Shown here in pieces: positions 8,473 through 16,363 of a stretch of DNA of 64,000 nt. How positions within the stretch are numbered: the first letter of the stretch is position 1; each line of letters opens with the position of its first letter. Under the pieces are notes generated by a model, which saw only the letters and a list, made by a program, of their open reading frames with translations, was not told the DNA's origin and did not search any database. Source of the stretch: CAWCCP01 sp963701245 (GTDB lineage Bacteria > Patescibacteriota > Saccharimonadia > Saccharimonadales > UBA4665); assembly GCA_963701245.1 (NCBI GenBank), contig OY969576.1, positions 1,426,001 to 1,490,000 of the forward strand, read 5' to 3'. The position numbers were made by a program, and so were the translations under genes.

Positions 8473-9270
8473 TCAGTCAAAAATTTCTCGGATTGGCTTA
8501 ATTGACGTCGCCAGTCCATTCTCTTTCGACTCGACTAAGACGCCATTAAACTGCTTTTTACCTTTGGTTTCCAATTCGTTTCGCGTACGAACGTCATCTC
8601 TCCACCTCGGTATCACACTTTCAAAAGCAATTCCAAGTGATGAATCGAGGACGCCACACATCCCCACGTCTGTGATATGTGCAGTATCGGCGGACAAAAT
8701 ACGCGCATCGGCTGTTGGTACGTGCCAATGATCGCCAACGACGGCCGTAACTCGTCCGTCAAGATAATGTCCGATAATGACCTTTTCACTACTGTAATCA
8801 CCATGAAAATTTACCACTGTGGCATCTTTTGGCTCGTGGAGCTGGCTCGCTAATATTGCGTCAACGACCTTGAGGGGATTGTCTGTGGACTTATCAGCAT
8901 CGCGGCCAACGATGTGACCAAGTAAACTGATAACAAGTACTCGCTTATCGCTGATCTGGATGTATTTCCACCCCATTCCAGGTGTACCTTGAAGATAATT
9001 TGCCGGCCTGATTATAGGCTGGTTTGGATCAGACATGGCAGAATGTATTTCCTCGTGATATAAACTCCAGTTTCCGCCACTACAGAAATCCACTCCAGCT
9101 TTCAGTAATCGTTTAAAATCTGTCGGGGTGATACCCCGACCTACAGTGACATTCTCAGCTTGGGCAATGACTAGATCCGGCTGAAATTTATTCCTCAGTA
9201 CCGGTAGAGTCTTTTCGACTACCTGCATACCTATCTCACCCATGACATCGCCGATATATAAAATTTTCAT
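8473..9270 (-). CDS. ymdB: YmdB-like calcineurin-type metallophosphoesterase
   Basis: This 265-residue protein matches the YmdB/TIGR00282 family of phosphodiesterases, which in Bacillus hydrolyse 2',3'-cyclic nucleotides and lie next to RNase Y, as here. Visible motifs are KILYIGDVMGEIG with metal Asp8, AENVTVGRGI, NFHGDYSSEK, and GDHWHVPTAD near the C-terminal half. One core motif departs from the family: the usual GNHxW is GNWSLYHEE, so the catalytic His is replaced by Trp68. The start is the Met of MKILYIGD at 9270; an upstream in-frame start at 9306 adds a poor extension. It lies 78 bases downstream of rny on the same strand. Confidence 0.85.
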   Translation of the reverse strand: MKILYIGDVMGEIGMQVVEKTLPVLRNKFQPDLVIAQAENVTVGRGITPTDFKRLLKAGVDFCSGGNWSLYHEEIHSAMSDPNQPIIRPANYLQGTPGMGWKYIQISDKRVLVISLLGHIVGRDADKSTDNPLKVVDAILASQLHEPKDATVVNFHGDYSSEKVIIGHYLDGRVTAVVGDHWHVPTADARILSADTAHITDVGMCGVLDSSLGIAFESVIPRWRDDVRTRNELETKGKKQFNGVLVESKENGLATSIKPIREIFD

Positions 9271-9348
9271 GCTATGGCAATTCCGTCCCCAAACATCGTA
9301 CACCAATACACTGAAGATGCAGAGTACTGCCTCGAACGTATACTTTAC

Positions 9349-10857
9349 TTATTTTGCGTATTCAATTGCCCGTGTTTCGCGTATCACGTTCACTTTAATC
9401 GTTCCAGGATATTGCATGGTCGATTCTATTTTCGTCGCAATGTCTCTGGCGAGTTTGATCGCATTTAGATCGTCAACGACTTGTGGTTGCACAAAAATGC
9501 GCACTTCACGACCAGCGCTGATGGCGTATGATTTCTCAATTCCGCTAAAACTGTTGGCAACGTTTTCTAATTCTTTCATCCGTTCGCCGAAATTCTCTGC
9601 CGAGATATTTCTAGCCCCTGGCCTAGAAGCACTTATAGCATCAACTGTCCGGATAATTAACGCTTCAACGCTTGTTGCTTCAACGTCATCATGATGCTGC
9701 TCGGCTGCTAGTGCAACTTCTTCTGGTGCGCCATATTTGCGTAGCATTTCGCCTGAAATATGATGGTGTTTGCCCTCCATTTTGTGGGTGAGCGCCTTCC
9801 CTAAATCATGAACCAGTGCGGCATACTTAGCGGTTTTGACATCAGCGCCCAGTTCTTCGGCTATCATGCCAGCAATGTGCGCCATTTCGGTACTATGCTT
9901 TAGTACATTCTGTCCATAACTAGTACGGTATTTAAGCTCACCAAGTAATTGCAAGATCTCTTTAGGAATACCGATGACGCCGACTTCTCGTGCCGCATCT
10001 TCCCCAGCACGAATTACATCCTTTTCGACATTTTTCTGTGCTTTCTCAACAACTTCTTCGATTCTCCCAGGGTGAATCCGACCGTCTTTCATTAACATTT
10101 CAAGGGTTTGTCGTGCTATCTCACGTCGGATTGGGTCAAAACTAGAGAACACAATGTAGCCAGGTGTATCATCGACCATAATGTCAACGCCGGTTGCTCG
10201 TTGAAGAGCCTGTATATTTCGTCCTTCCTTACCAATGATGCGTCCCTTCATATCTTCATCTTCTAACTTCATACTGGTAAGCGTTCGTTCAGCGGTTACC
10301 TCACTGGCCATACGCTCCATGGCAGTGGTGATAATCACCGCAGCAGCATCTTCGGCATTATCTTTTGCTTCGTTTTGGAGTTTATTAATCAAACCGACCA
10401 TATCATTTTTGATATCTCGTTCGGTCATTTGTAGTAACTTTGTAGCCGCTTCGTCTTTGGTCAATTTGGCTATTTTTTCAAGCTTGTCTTGCTGCTTGGT
10501 GCGGATGTCACGAATCTCATTTTTAAGTTGTTCGAGTTCATCTTCAGTTTTACGAAGATGTTCACTACGTTTATCTAAATCATCTAGTTTATTGTCTAGG
10601 GATTCCTCACGGTTTACTAACCGTTGTTCGATATCTTTTAGTTCTTTGCGGCGAACTTGCTCTTCCTTCCGAGTCTCATTAACCACTTTTGTTGCCTCTT
10701 CACGAGCCTGGTCGACCAGCTTGTCGGCTTCACGTTTGGCGCGTTGCAACTCTTTTTTCGCTTGCTCATCGGCCGAGCCGATACGTTTTTTGGTAATAAT
10801 AGTGTTCGCACCAAAGCCAACAACAAGTCCTACTATAGCGAGCAGTACTGCTATCAT
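9349..10857 (-). CDS. rny: Ribonuclease Y
   Basis: This 502-residue protein has the standard RNase Y layout: one N-terminal membrane helix (about 2-20), a long charged coiled coil (about 25-190), a KH RNA-binding domain with GRIIGKEGRNI, and an HD hydrolase domain with LVHDLGKAL. It ends in a conserved basic region. RNase Y is a membrane-anchored endoribonuclease that starts mRNA decay. AAAGGA precedes the ATG. The order recA, tsa genes, rny, ymdB on one strand recalls the recA-rny-ymdB order of Firmicutes. Length and motifs are normal. Confidence 0.95.
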   Translation of the reverse strand: MIAVLLAIVGLVVGFGANTIITKKRIGSADEQAKKELQRAKREADKLVDQAREEATKVVNETRKEEQVRRKELKDIEQRLVNREESLDNKLDDLDKRSEHLRKTEDELEQLKNEIRDIRTKQQDKLEKIAKLTKDEAATKLLQMTERDIKNDMVGLINKLQNEAKDNAEDAAAVIITTAMERMASEVTAERTLTSMKLEDEDMKGRIIGKEGRNIQALQRATGVDIMVDDTPGYIVFSSFDPIRREIARQTLEMLMKDGRIHPGRIEEVVEKAQKNVEKDVIRAGEDAAREVGVIGIPKEILQLLGELKYRTSYGQNVLKHSTEMAHIAGMIAEELGADVKTAKYAALVHDLGKALTHKMEGKHHHISGEMLRKYGAPEEVALAAEQHHDDVEATSVEALIIRTVDAISASRPGARNISAENFGERMKELENVANSFSGIEKSYAISAGREVRIFVQPQVVDDLNAIKLARDIATKIESTMQYPGTIKVNVIRETRAIEYAK

Positions 10858-11061
10858 GGGTATCCTTTCTATCTGCAGATGAGCTCAACTGGCAATCGCT
10901 CTCACTTCACTAGCCAAACCAAAGTCATCTGAATGTCGAATTAAGTTTAGAAATTTTGACGATTAAGGATTTGAACGTCTCTCACACGATACAATTCCTA
11001 AATATAAATATACCTTGCGCAAGCTGCCTTGGTCAATATTCACACTATATAGCCATGAGAG

Positions 11062-11454
11062 TTATTTACGTGGTGCGGTTATATGAGGTTCTGCCCCATA
11101 TTCAGGCATAACTGTCGCATCATTTTGACCATTTGTGAGTCCTGCAATACCATCACTTATCCACTTCTCGCCGGTCGTACCAACAATCGGCACCTTTAAG
11201 CTATCAGCGAACGTATCCGCAACGCTTGCGCCTATCCGCAAACCAGTAAAGCTACCCGGACCCTTAAATACTACAAGACCACCGATTTCTTTAAGCTGTT
11301 TACTGTGTTCTTCAAGCAATAGACGAATTTTAGTATGGATGGTTTCAGCCAATTCACGGTGGGCAGGCCAGGTGAGGTAGACAAGCTTCTCGGTGTTTTC
11401 AAATAGACCAATTTCAGCTTCAGGTTTATCGGTTCGAATAGTGAGAATAAGCAT
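11062..11454 (-). CDS. tsaB: TsaB, short form (t6A37 tRNA modification)
   Basis: TsaB partners TsaD and TsaE in making N6-threonylcarbamoyladenosine at A37 of ANN-decoding tRNAs. The ASKHA-fold hallmark FKGPGSFTGLRIG is present near residue 70. The protein has only 130 residues against about 220-230 in typical TsaB, so most of the C-terminal half is missing while the N-terminal half, which forms the TsaD interface, remains. The end is not an obvious frameshift; the last 25 residues look unstructured. It follows tsaE after 18 bases, which contain a palindrome. Confidence 0.85.
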   Translation of the reverse strand: MLILTIRTDKPEAEIGLFENTEKLVYLTWPAHRELAETIHTKIRLLLEEHSKQLKEIGGLVVFKGPGSFTGLRIGASVADTFADSLKVPIVGTTGEKWISDGIAGLTNGQNDATVMPEYGAEPHITAPRK

Positions 11455-11455
11455 A

Positions 11456-11471
11456 ACTTAACTTGTTAAGT
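11456..11471. promoter_or_regulatory. Palindrome between tsaE and tsaB
   Basis: ACTTAAC-TT-GTTAAGT, with two perfect 7-base arms, fills the gap between the tsaE stop and the tsaB start. In mRNA it would form a hairpin directly before the tsaB ATG; in DNA it could be an operator. The same 16 bases recur inside recX (12889-12904), and a close form lies inside ruvA (26961-26976). Confidence 0.4.
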
Positions 11472-11472
11472 A

Positions 11473-11934
11473 TTAATTTGGTATGAGGTATTGTAACCCT
11501 TTTGGTACGGAAATTGTAAATAGTCTTTCTGTTTCAGATATCGCCTTAATGGCTATGGTCGCGTAATCAGCAGGCAGCACATCAGTGACAATATCCGCCC
11601 ACTCAATCACAATAACTGCTTTGTCACTTGTTAATGCTTCACTAAGCTCATCGCGCATTATACCCGGGTCACTGAGACGGTAAAAATCATAGTGAAAAAG
11701 AGTGATATTTCTAGCCCTATATTCATTGGTTATTGTAAAGCTTGGACTATGCACAGTATCGCTGCTCCCTAGCCCTTTTGCTATACCCCTTACAAACGTG
11801 GTCTTGCCACCACCCAGATCACTACTAAGCACAATGCACTCTCCGCCTTTACAGAGCTTACCAAACACAGTGCCTAGATGTATCGTCGATTGTTCGCTGT
11901 TGGTGGTATATTGCCAGTCTTGGAGATCAGTCAT
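11473..11934 (-). CDS. tsaE: TsaE, t6A synthesis ATPase
   Basis: This P-loop protein of 153 residues has the TsaE signature GGGKTTFVRGIAKGLG (Walker A) followed by VHSPSFTITNEY, and an acidic IVIEWAD in the Walker B position. TsaE binds the TsaB-TsaD complex and its ATP cycle resets it during t6A formation. Length is normal for the family. It is followed by tsaB on the same strand, supporting one transcription unit. Confidence 0.92.
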   Translation of the reverse strand: MTDLQDWQYTTNSEQSTIHLGTVFGKLCKGGECIVLSSDLGGGKTTFVRGIAKGLGSSDTVHSPSFTITNEYRARNITLFHYDFYRLSDPGIMRDELSEALTSDKAVIVIEWADIVTDVLPADYATIAIKAISETERLFTISVPKGLQYLIPN

Positions 11935-12033
11935 GTATCCGTATAGTACTGTGCAAATTAACGCTCAGGCAAGCATAAAAAGAATAAATACCTCAGTACT
12001 CGATTAATTTACAGTATCGTAGAGGTAGCGCGT

Positions 12034-12046
12034 TATACTAAAGTAT
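12034..12046 (+). promoter_or_regulatory. Leaderless -10 box for the PRC-barrel gene
   Basis: TATACT at 12034-12039 is followed after 7 bases by the ATG at 12047. No Shine-Dalgarno sequence can fit between them. Confidence 0.5.
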
Positions 12047-12568
12047 ATGTTGAAGCTTAGCGGTGGATTGCTACTAAATAAGTCCGTTCTCTCGTTGCGA
12101 ACCGGAACCCCAATTGCCACAATTATGGCACCCATTATTAATCCCAATAATCTAAAAATTGAAGGTTTTTATTGCCAAGACCGTTATGAGCGTAAAACTT
12201 TAATACTACTCTATCAGGATATTAGAGACATGTTAAAGCAAGGGTTTGTCGTCAATGACCATGACGTACTGGCTGAACCGGAAGAACTGATTCGTCTACA
12301 AAAAGTTTTGGAGTTAGATTTCGATTTAATTGGTAAACCTGTGGTTACCGTCAGTAAACAAAAAGTGGGCAAGGTGATTGATTATGCAACCGAGACCGAA
12401 ACAATGTACATACAAAAGGTCTATGTCTCACAGTCTCTCTTAAAAAGCTTTACTGGTGGTAGCTTGAGTGTTGATAGAACACAAATAAACGAAATTACAC
12501 CGAGACGAATAATAATCAATGATCTCCTTAAAGGCGCTCCCGCGGCGGCACCAGCAGCCCTGGCATAG
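12047..12568 (+). CDS. PRC-barrel domain protein
   Basis: This 173-residue protein appears to hold two tandem PRC-barrel-like beta domains. The first is about 5-80 (SVLSLRTGTPIATI, then NPNNLKIEGFYCQD). The second is about 90-155 (DLIGKPVVTVSKQKVGKVIDY). PRC barrels occur in RimM-like ribosome assembly factors and in photosynthetic reaction centres; free-standing forms bind proteins or RNA. The tail is Ala/Pro rich. The gene converges with recX, only 8 bases apart, and is read from a leaderless promoter. The specific role is unknown. Confidence 0.8.
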   Translation: MLKLSGGLLLNKSVLSLRTGTPIATIMAPIINPNNLKIEGFYCQDRYERKTLILLYQDIRDMLKQGFVVNDHDVLAEPEELIRLQKVLELDFDLIGKPVVTVSKQKVGKVIDYATETETMYIQKVYVSQSLLKSFTGGSLSVDRTQINEITPRRIIINDLLKGAPAAAPAALA

Positions 12569-12576
12569 ACTCCTTT

Positions 12577-13191
12577 TTACCTACGTCTGGTATCACTCTG
12601 ATCAATGGCAGATTTAATATCGTAATAGTTAAAGCCTTGTCGCACCAAGTATTGAATGAGTTTGGTGTCATCTTGATAACGACTCTGTTTTCGCTTTCTG
12701 GTAATGAGCGACTGTAGGGCGGTTGATTCTTCTGCTTGCTCATTGCCTAATACTTGTTCTACTACTTCAGCAGGAATATGTTTATTATGAAGTTCCATTG
12801 ATATTGTGCGACGTGAGGTAGGGCGGAAGGCTTGACGATCATGGATGTAAGCTGCCGCATACTTGGCATCATCAATCAAACCGATATTACTTAACTTGTT
12901 AAGTATTGATTCAGTAAGGGCAGGCGAGGCGTTTAGTTTTTCTAAATAGGCTGCTGTTTCCCATTTTGTTCTTAAGCGCCTGGCCGCATACGTTGATACT
13001 TGATCATATATACTATCCTCAGATGCCATCGCCTTGAGATTTTCCATCTGTTTCGTGGTGACAGTTTGACCTTGAATCAATTTACTCTCTAATACGGCAG
13101 TGTTCGACAGCGAAAACTCGTACCGCCCATCAATAAAAACAGAGAACCTACTCGCCCGATTTCGCTGAGATATGATAGCCGTTATTTTCAT
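12577..13191 (-). CDS. recX: RecX, RecA regulator
   Basis: This 204-residue helical protein matches RecX, which binds and modulates the RecA filament. It starts MKITAIISQRNRASRFSVFIDG and has helical repeats such as RRLRTKWETAAYLEK and YAAAYIHDR. The ATG at 13191 is preferred; a GTG at 13209 could add six residues. Neither has a good Shine-Dalgarno sequence, and the gene lies directly after recA, so translational coupling is likely. A 16-base palindrome (12889-12904) lies inside the coding sequence. Confidence 0.9.
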   Translation of the reverse strand: MKITAIISQRNRASRFSVFIDGRYEFSLSNTAVLESKLIQGQTVTTKQMENLKAMASEDSIYDQVSTYAARRLRTKWETAAYLEKLNASPALTESILNKLSNIGLIDDAKYAAAYIHDRQAFRPTSRRTISMELHNKHIPAEVVEQVLGNEQAEESTALQSLITRKRKQSRYQDDTKLIQYLVRQGFNYYDIKSAIDQSDTRRR

Positions 13192-13217
13192 TACCTTAAT
13201 AACAATCACTTAACGCG

Positions 13218-14255
13218 TTAACTGTCACTCGGAGTAGCTGTTCTGACCTTATCGGCAATTTCAGCCATTATTTCTGGATGTTCAATAAGGTATGTTTTCG
13301 CAGCTTCCCGTCCCTGCCCGATTTTTTCACCGTTATAGGCAAACCAGGCACCGGACTTCTCTACGATATTGTGAGTCGTCGCTAAATCGAGCACATCACC
13401 GCTAGCACTTATTCCTTGGTTGTACATGATATCAAATTCAGCTTCTCTAAATGGCGGGGCTATTTTATTTTTCACCACCTTCACCCTCGTCCGGTTGCCA
13501 ATCACACTATCACCCTGCTTGATTTGGCCGATACGACGAATATCCATTCTCACTGAGGCATAAAATTTCAAAGCATTACCGCCAGTTGTTGTCTCCGGGT
13601 TGCCAAACATGACACCGATTTTCATTCTAATTTGATTAATGAATATTACCGTCGCATTACTACGACTAATGACACCGGTCAATTTACGAAGCGCTTGGCT
13701 CATCAGTCGAGCCTGGAGACCCATATGACTGTCCCCCATTTCCCCTTCTATTTCCGCTCTCGGTACCAGTGCGGCCACCGAATCAACGACAACAAGATCG
13801 ACGGCATTGGAGCGTACCAGAGTTTCGACAATTTCAAGTGCTTGCTCGCCATTATCTGGTTGACTGAGCAACAAGTTTTCAATATCAACCCCAATCCGTT
13901 TTGCATATGCCGGATCAAGGGCGTGCTCAGCATCAATAAAGGCTGCAGTACCGCCGGATCTTTGCACTTGAGCAATCGCATGAAGCGTGAGCGTCGTTTT
14001 ACCCGATGATTCTGGACCATATATTTCGATCACACGACCTTTCGGTATGCCGCCTCCAAGTGCCAAATCAAGCGAGATACTGCCAGTTGAGATCGTATCA
14101 ACCGCTTCGGCATGGGCCTCGCCAAGTTTCATTATTGATCCTTTCCCGAACTGTTTTTCGATTGATTCAAGTGCTAAATTAAGCGCTTTTGCCTTACCGT
14201 CTGTAGCATCTTTAGGGTCAGCTTTCGGTTCCTTCATAGTTTTATTACCCGCCAT
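13218..14255 (-). CDS. recA: RecA recombinase
   Basis: The 345-residue protein is a normal RecA: Walker A GPESSGKTT near 80, the linker QPDNGEQAL, Walker B LVVVDSVAAL, loop L1 around EGEMGDSHMG, loop L2 with GNPETTTGGNALKF, and a short acidic/Ser C terminus. It forms the ATP-dependent strand-exchange filament for homologous recombination and repair. A strong Shine-Dalgarno AGAGGAGG (14261-14268, minus strand) precedes the ATG. Upstream is an inverted repeat that may compete for this site. recX follows in the same unit. Confidence 0.98.
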   Translation of the reverse strand: MAGNKTMKEPKADPKDATDGKAKALNLALESIEKQFGKGSIMKLGEAHAEAVDTISTGSISLDLALGGGIPKGRVIEIYGPESSGKTTLTLHAIAQVQRSGGTAAFIDAEHALDPAYAKRIGVDIENLLLSQPDNGEQALEIVETLVRSNAVDLVVVDSVAALVPRAEIEGEMGDSHMGLQARLMSQALRKLTGVISRSNATVIFINQIRMKIGVMFGNPETTTGGNALKFYASVRMDIRRIGQIKQGDSVIGNRTRVKVVKNKIAPPFREAEFDIMYNQGISASGDVLDLATTHNIVEKSGAWFAYNGEKIGQGREAAKTYLIEHPEIMAEIADKVRTATPSDS

Positions 14256-14260
14256 TACAA

Positions 14261-14309
14261 CCTCCTCTGATTAGAATACTAGAGGACCCAGTTTACCACG
14301 TGGTCCTCT
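14261..14309 (-). promoter_or_regulatory. recA leader with alternative pairing around the Shine-Dalgarno
   Basis: On the minus strand AGAGGACC (14302-14309) can pair with GGTCCTCT (14281-14288) as an 8-bp stem. The Shine-Dalgarno AGAGGAGG (14261-14268) shares AGAGGA with the first arm, so TCCTCT can pair with either. Two exclusive hairpins, one exposing and one hiding the ribosome site, are therefore possible. This is an inference from sequence only. Confidence 0.45.
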
Positions 14310-14495
14310 GTACATTAGCGTAATAATATTTTACCACTACTATCGGTCAATATGGAGATAAAATACTCACAGTTATTAGCAATTAAACCCCTGTAATTCG
14401 CTTACGTTTTTACTAGGGGTCTGCTAAAATGGGGTCCAGGATGGGTGAACATACCAATAGAAAAAGTTTGTACCGAAGTTTGGTAAGGGTAAGCC

Positions 14496-16307
14496 ATGCG
14501 GATTCCTGATTCGCTTGTTGAAAAATTACTGAGTCATTCCGGTAAATTTACGCGAGAGCAAATTACTACTCTACGTGAACAGGAAGCGCACGATAAGAAA
14601 CCTCTGCAAGATTTAGTTGTGAAAAACAACTTACTGAGCGAAAAAGATCTGACCAAACTGTACGCCGATGAAATTGAAGTACCATTTGTAGAATTGGTGC
14701 CTCGAGAGATAAAACACGACGTTTTAAAATCACTGCCTGAACGAATCGCTCGACAATACAATGCCGTGGTTTTTGATGTCGACGATAAGGACACGAAACA
14801 AGTGGCGATGCAGGATCCGGACGATATTCAAGCCTTAAACTTCCTACAAAAACAACTTGGCACCAACCTAAAGGTATACATCACGACAAGTAGTTATTTG
14901 CAGGGTGCACTTGACCAATATCGCGGCAACATTAGTAGCGAACTGACGAAAGTTATTGCGAGTGACGACGAAGTAGACGAGAGCGACGAAGTAGACGAGA
15001 GCGATCTGGCTGAAGATTCGCCGGTCGCCCAGACTGTCAATATTATTATTGAATACGGCGTAAAAGCTGGGGCGAGCGATATTCATATTGAGCCGCGAGA
15101 AAACTTTGTCGTCGTCAGATATCGTATTGACGGTATTTTAAGAGAAGCCAACAAATTACCAAGAAAACTATTGAATGCGCTCGTGAGTCGCATTAAGATT
15201 TTGGCAAACATGAAAATTGACGAACGTCGTGCTCCTCAAGATGGTCGTTTTAAAATTGAGGTAAGTGGGCAAATATACGCCCTTCGTATTTCAACACTAC
15301 CAATTTTGGATGGCGAAAAAGTCGTGATGCGTATTTTGAATGAATCAAGTAAACCAGCCGATTTTGCCGAACTTGGTTTTTGGGGCTCGGCGCTTGCCGA
15401 CTTGCAACACGCCATTACTCAGCCTCACGGAATGATCCTCGTCACCGGACCGACTGGATCAGGTAAGTCGACGACTCTTTTCAGTGTTTTAAGCAGTTTA
15501 AATACGCCTAATGTGAACATTTCTACCGTCGAAGACCCTATTGAATATCACATTGTTGGCGCCAACCAGACACAGGTAAATCCGATTGCAGGAATGACTT
15601 TTACAAATGGCCTTAGAGCACTTTTGCGACAAGATCCGAATATTATCATGGTCGGTGAGGTTCGTGATAAAGAAACAGCCGATTTAGCTGTTCAAGCCTC
15701 TTTAACTGGTCACCTTGTTTTTAGTACCCTGCACACCAGTAATGCTGCCACTTGTCTACCTAGGCTCTTAGATATGGGTCTGGAGCCCTTCCTGATTGCC
15801 AGTACCATGCGAATTGTGATTGCTCAACGACTCGTAAGACGACTGTGTCAAGATTGTCGACAAGCAGTGGAGCCCGACTCAGCAACTATCAAACGCTTGG
15901 AAAAGAGTTTCCGTTTAGATCAAAACGGTGGCTTTAAACGGATACATGAGTTAGAAATGACCGCCCTAAACGATGGCATCGGAAAAACCAACAAAGCTAA
16001 GGGCGCTTCGAGTAGTGAAGCAAGTTCAAGTTCAACCTCAAACACTATCGGACGCCTATGGAAAGCACATGATGATGGATGTGAAAATTGTAGCCATAGT
16101 GGTTATAAGGGGCGAATTGGTATTTACGAGGTTCTCAATAATACCGATGCAATTCAAAAATTAATTGTCGGTAGTAGTTCATCGGAAGTAATAGAACAAA
16201 CGGCGATCTCCGAAGGAATGCTAACCATGCAATTAGACGGACTGATAAAAGTACTCAGAGGGGAAACTACTATTGAAGAGATACTGCGCGTCACTTCTCA
16301 AGCTTAA
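14496..16307 (+). CDS. pilB: PilB/GspE-type pilus assembly ATPase
   Basis: This 603-residue secretion ATPase has an N-terminal MshEN-like domain (about 1-150), an acidic linker (DEVDES twice), then the core ATPase: Walker A GPTGSGKS at 318-325, GEVRD at 387-391 and a C-terminal zinc region with CQDC and CENC. It powers pilus extension at the inner face of the membrane. Between the two CxxC pairs is a Ser-rich insertion of about 20 residues (SSSEASSSSTS), which is unusual. It leads the plus-strand set pilB-pilC-pilin. No PilT or prepilin peptidase is in the window. Confidence 0.95.
   Translation: MRIPDSLVEKLLSHSGKFTREQITTLREQEAHDKKPLQDLVVKNNLLSEKDLTKLYADEIEVPFVELVPREIKHDVLKSLPERIARQYNAVVFDVDDKDTKQVAMQDPDDIQALNFLQKQLGTNLKVYITTSSYLQGALDQYRGNISSELTKVIASDDEVDESDEVDESDLAEDSPVAQTVNIIIEYGVKAGASDIHIEPRENFVVVRYRIDGILREANKLPRKLLNALVSRIKILANMKIDERRAPQDGRFKIEVSGQIYALRISTLPILDGEKVVMRILNESSKPADFAELGFWGSALADLQHAITQPHGMILVTGPTGSGKSTTLFSVLSSLNTPNVNISTVEDPIEYHIVGANQTQVNPIAGMTFTNGLRALLRQDPNIIMVGEVRDKETADLAVQASLTGHLVFSTLHTSNAATCLPRLLDMGLEPFLIASTMRIVIAQRLVRRLCQDCRQAVEPDSATIKRLEKSFRLDQNGGFKRIHELEMTALNDGIGKTNKAKGASSSEASSSSTSNTIGRLWKAHDDGCENCSHSGYKGRIGIYEVLNNTDAIQKLIVGSSSSEVIEQTAISEGMLTMQLDGLIKVLRGETTIEEILRVTSQA
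14967..15002 (+). repeat. 18-bp in-frame tandem duplication in pilB
   Basis: GACGAAGTAGACGAGAGC occurs twice in a row without mismatch, giving DEVDESDEVDES in the linker before the ATPase core. Perfect identity suggests a recent duplication or a site prone to copy-number change. Confidence 0.9.
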
Positions 16308-16363
16308 TGTAAAGATATGATCCTTTATTATTCACCTAACGTTTTATCAAGTAATTTTGTACT

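Noticed and set aside
14967..15002. Short direct repeats suggesting a CRISPR array
   Set aside because: Only two adjacent copies without spacers, in frame inside pilB; no cas genes and no other regularly spaced repeats were seen.
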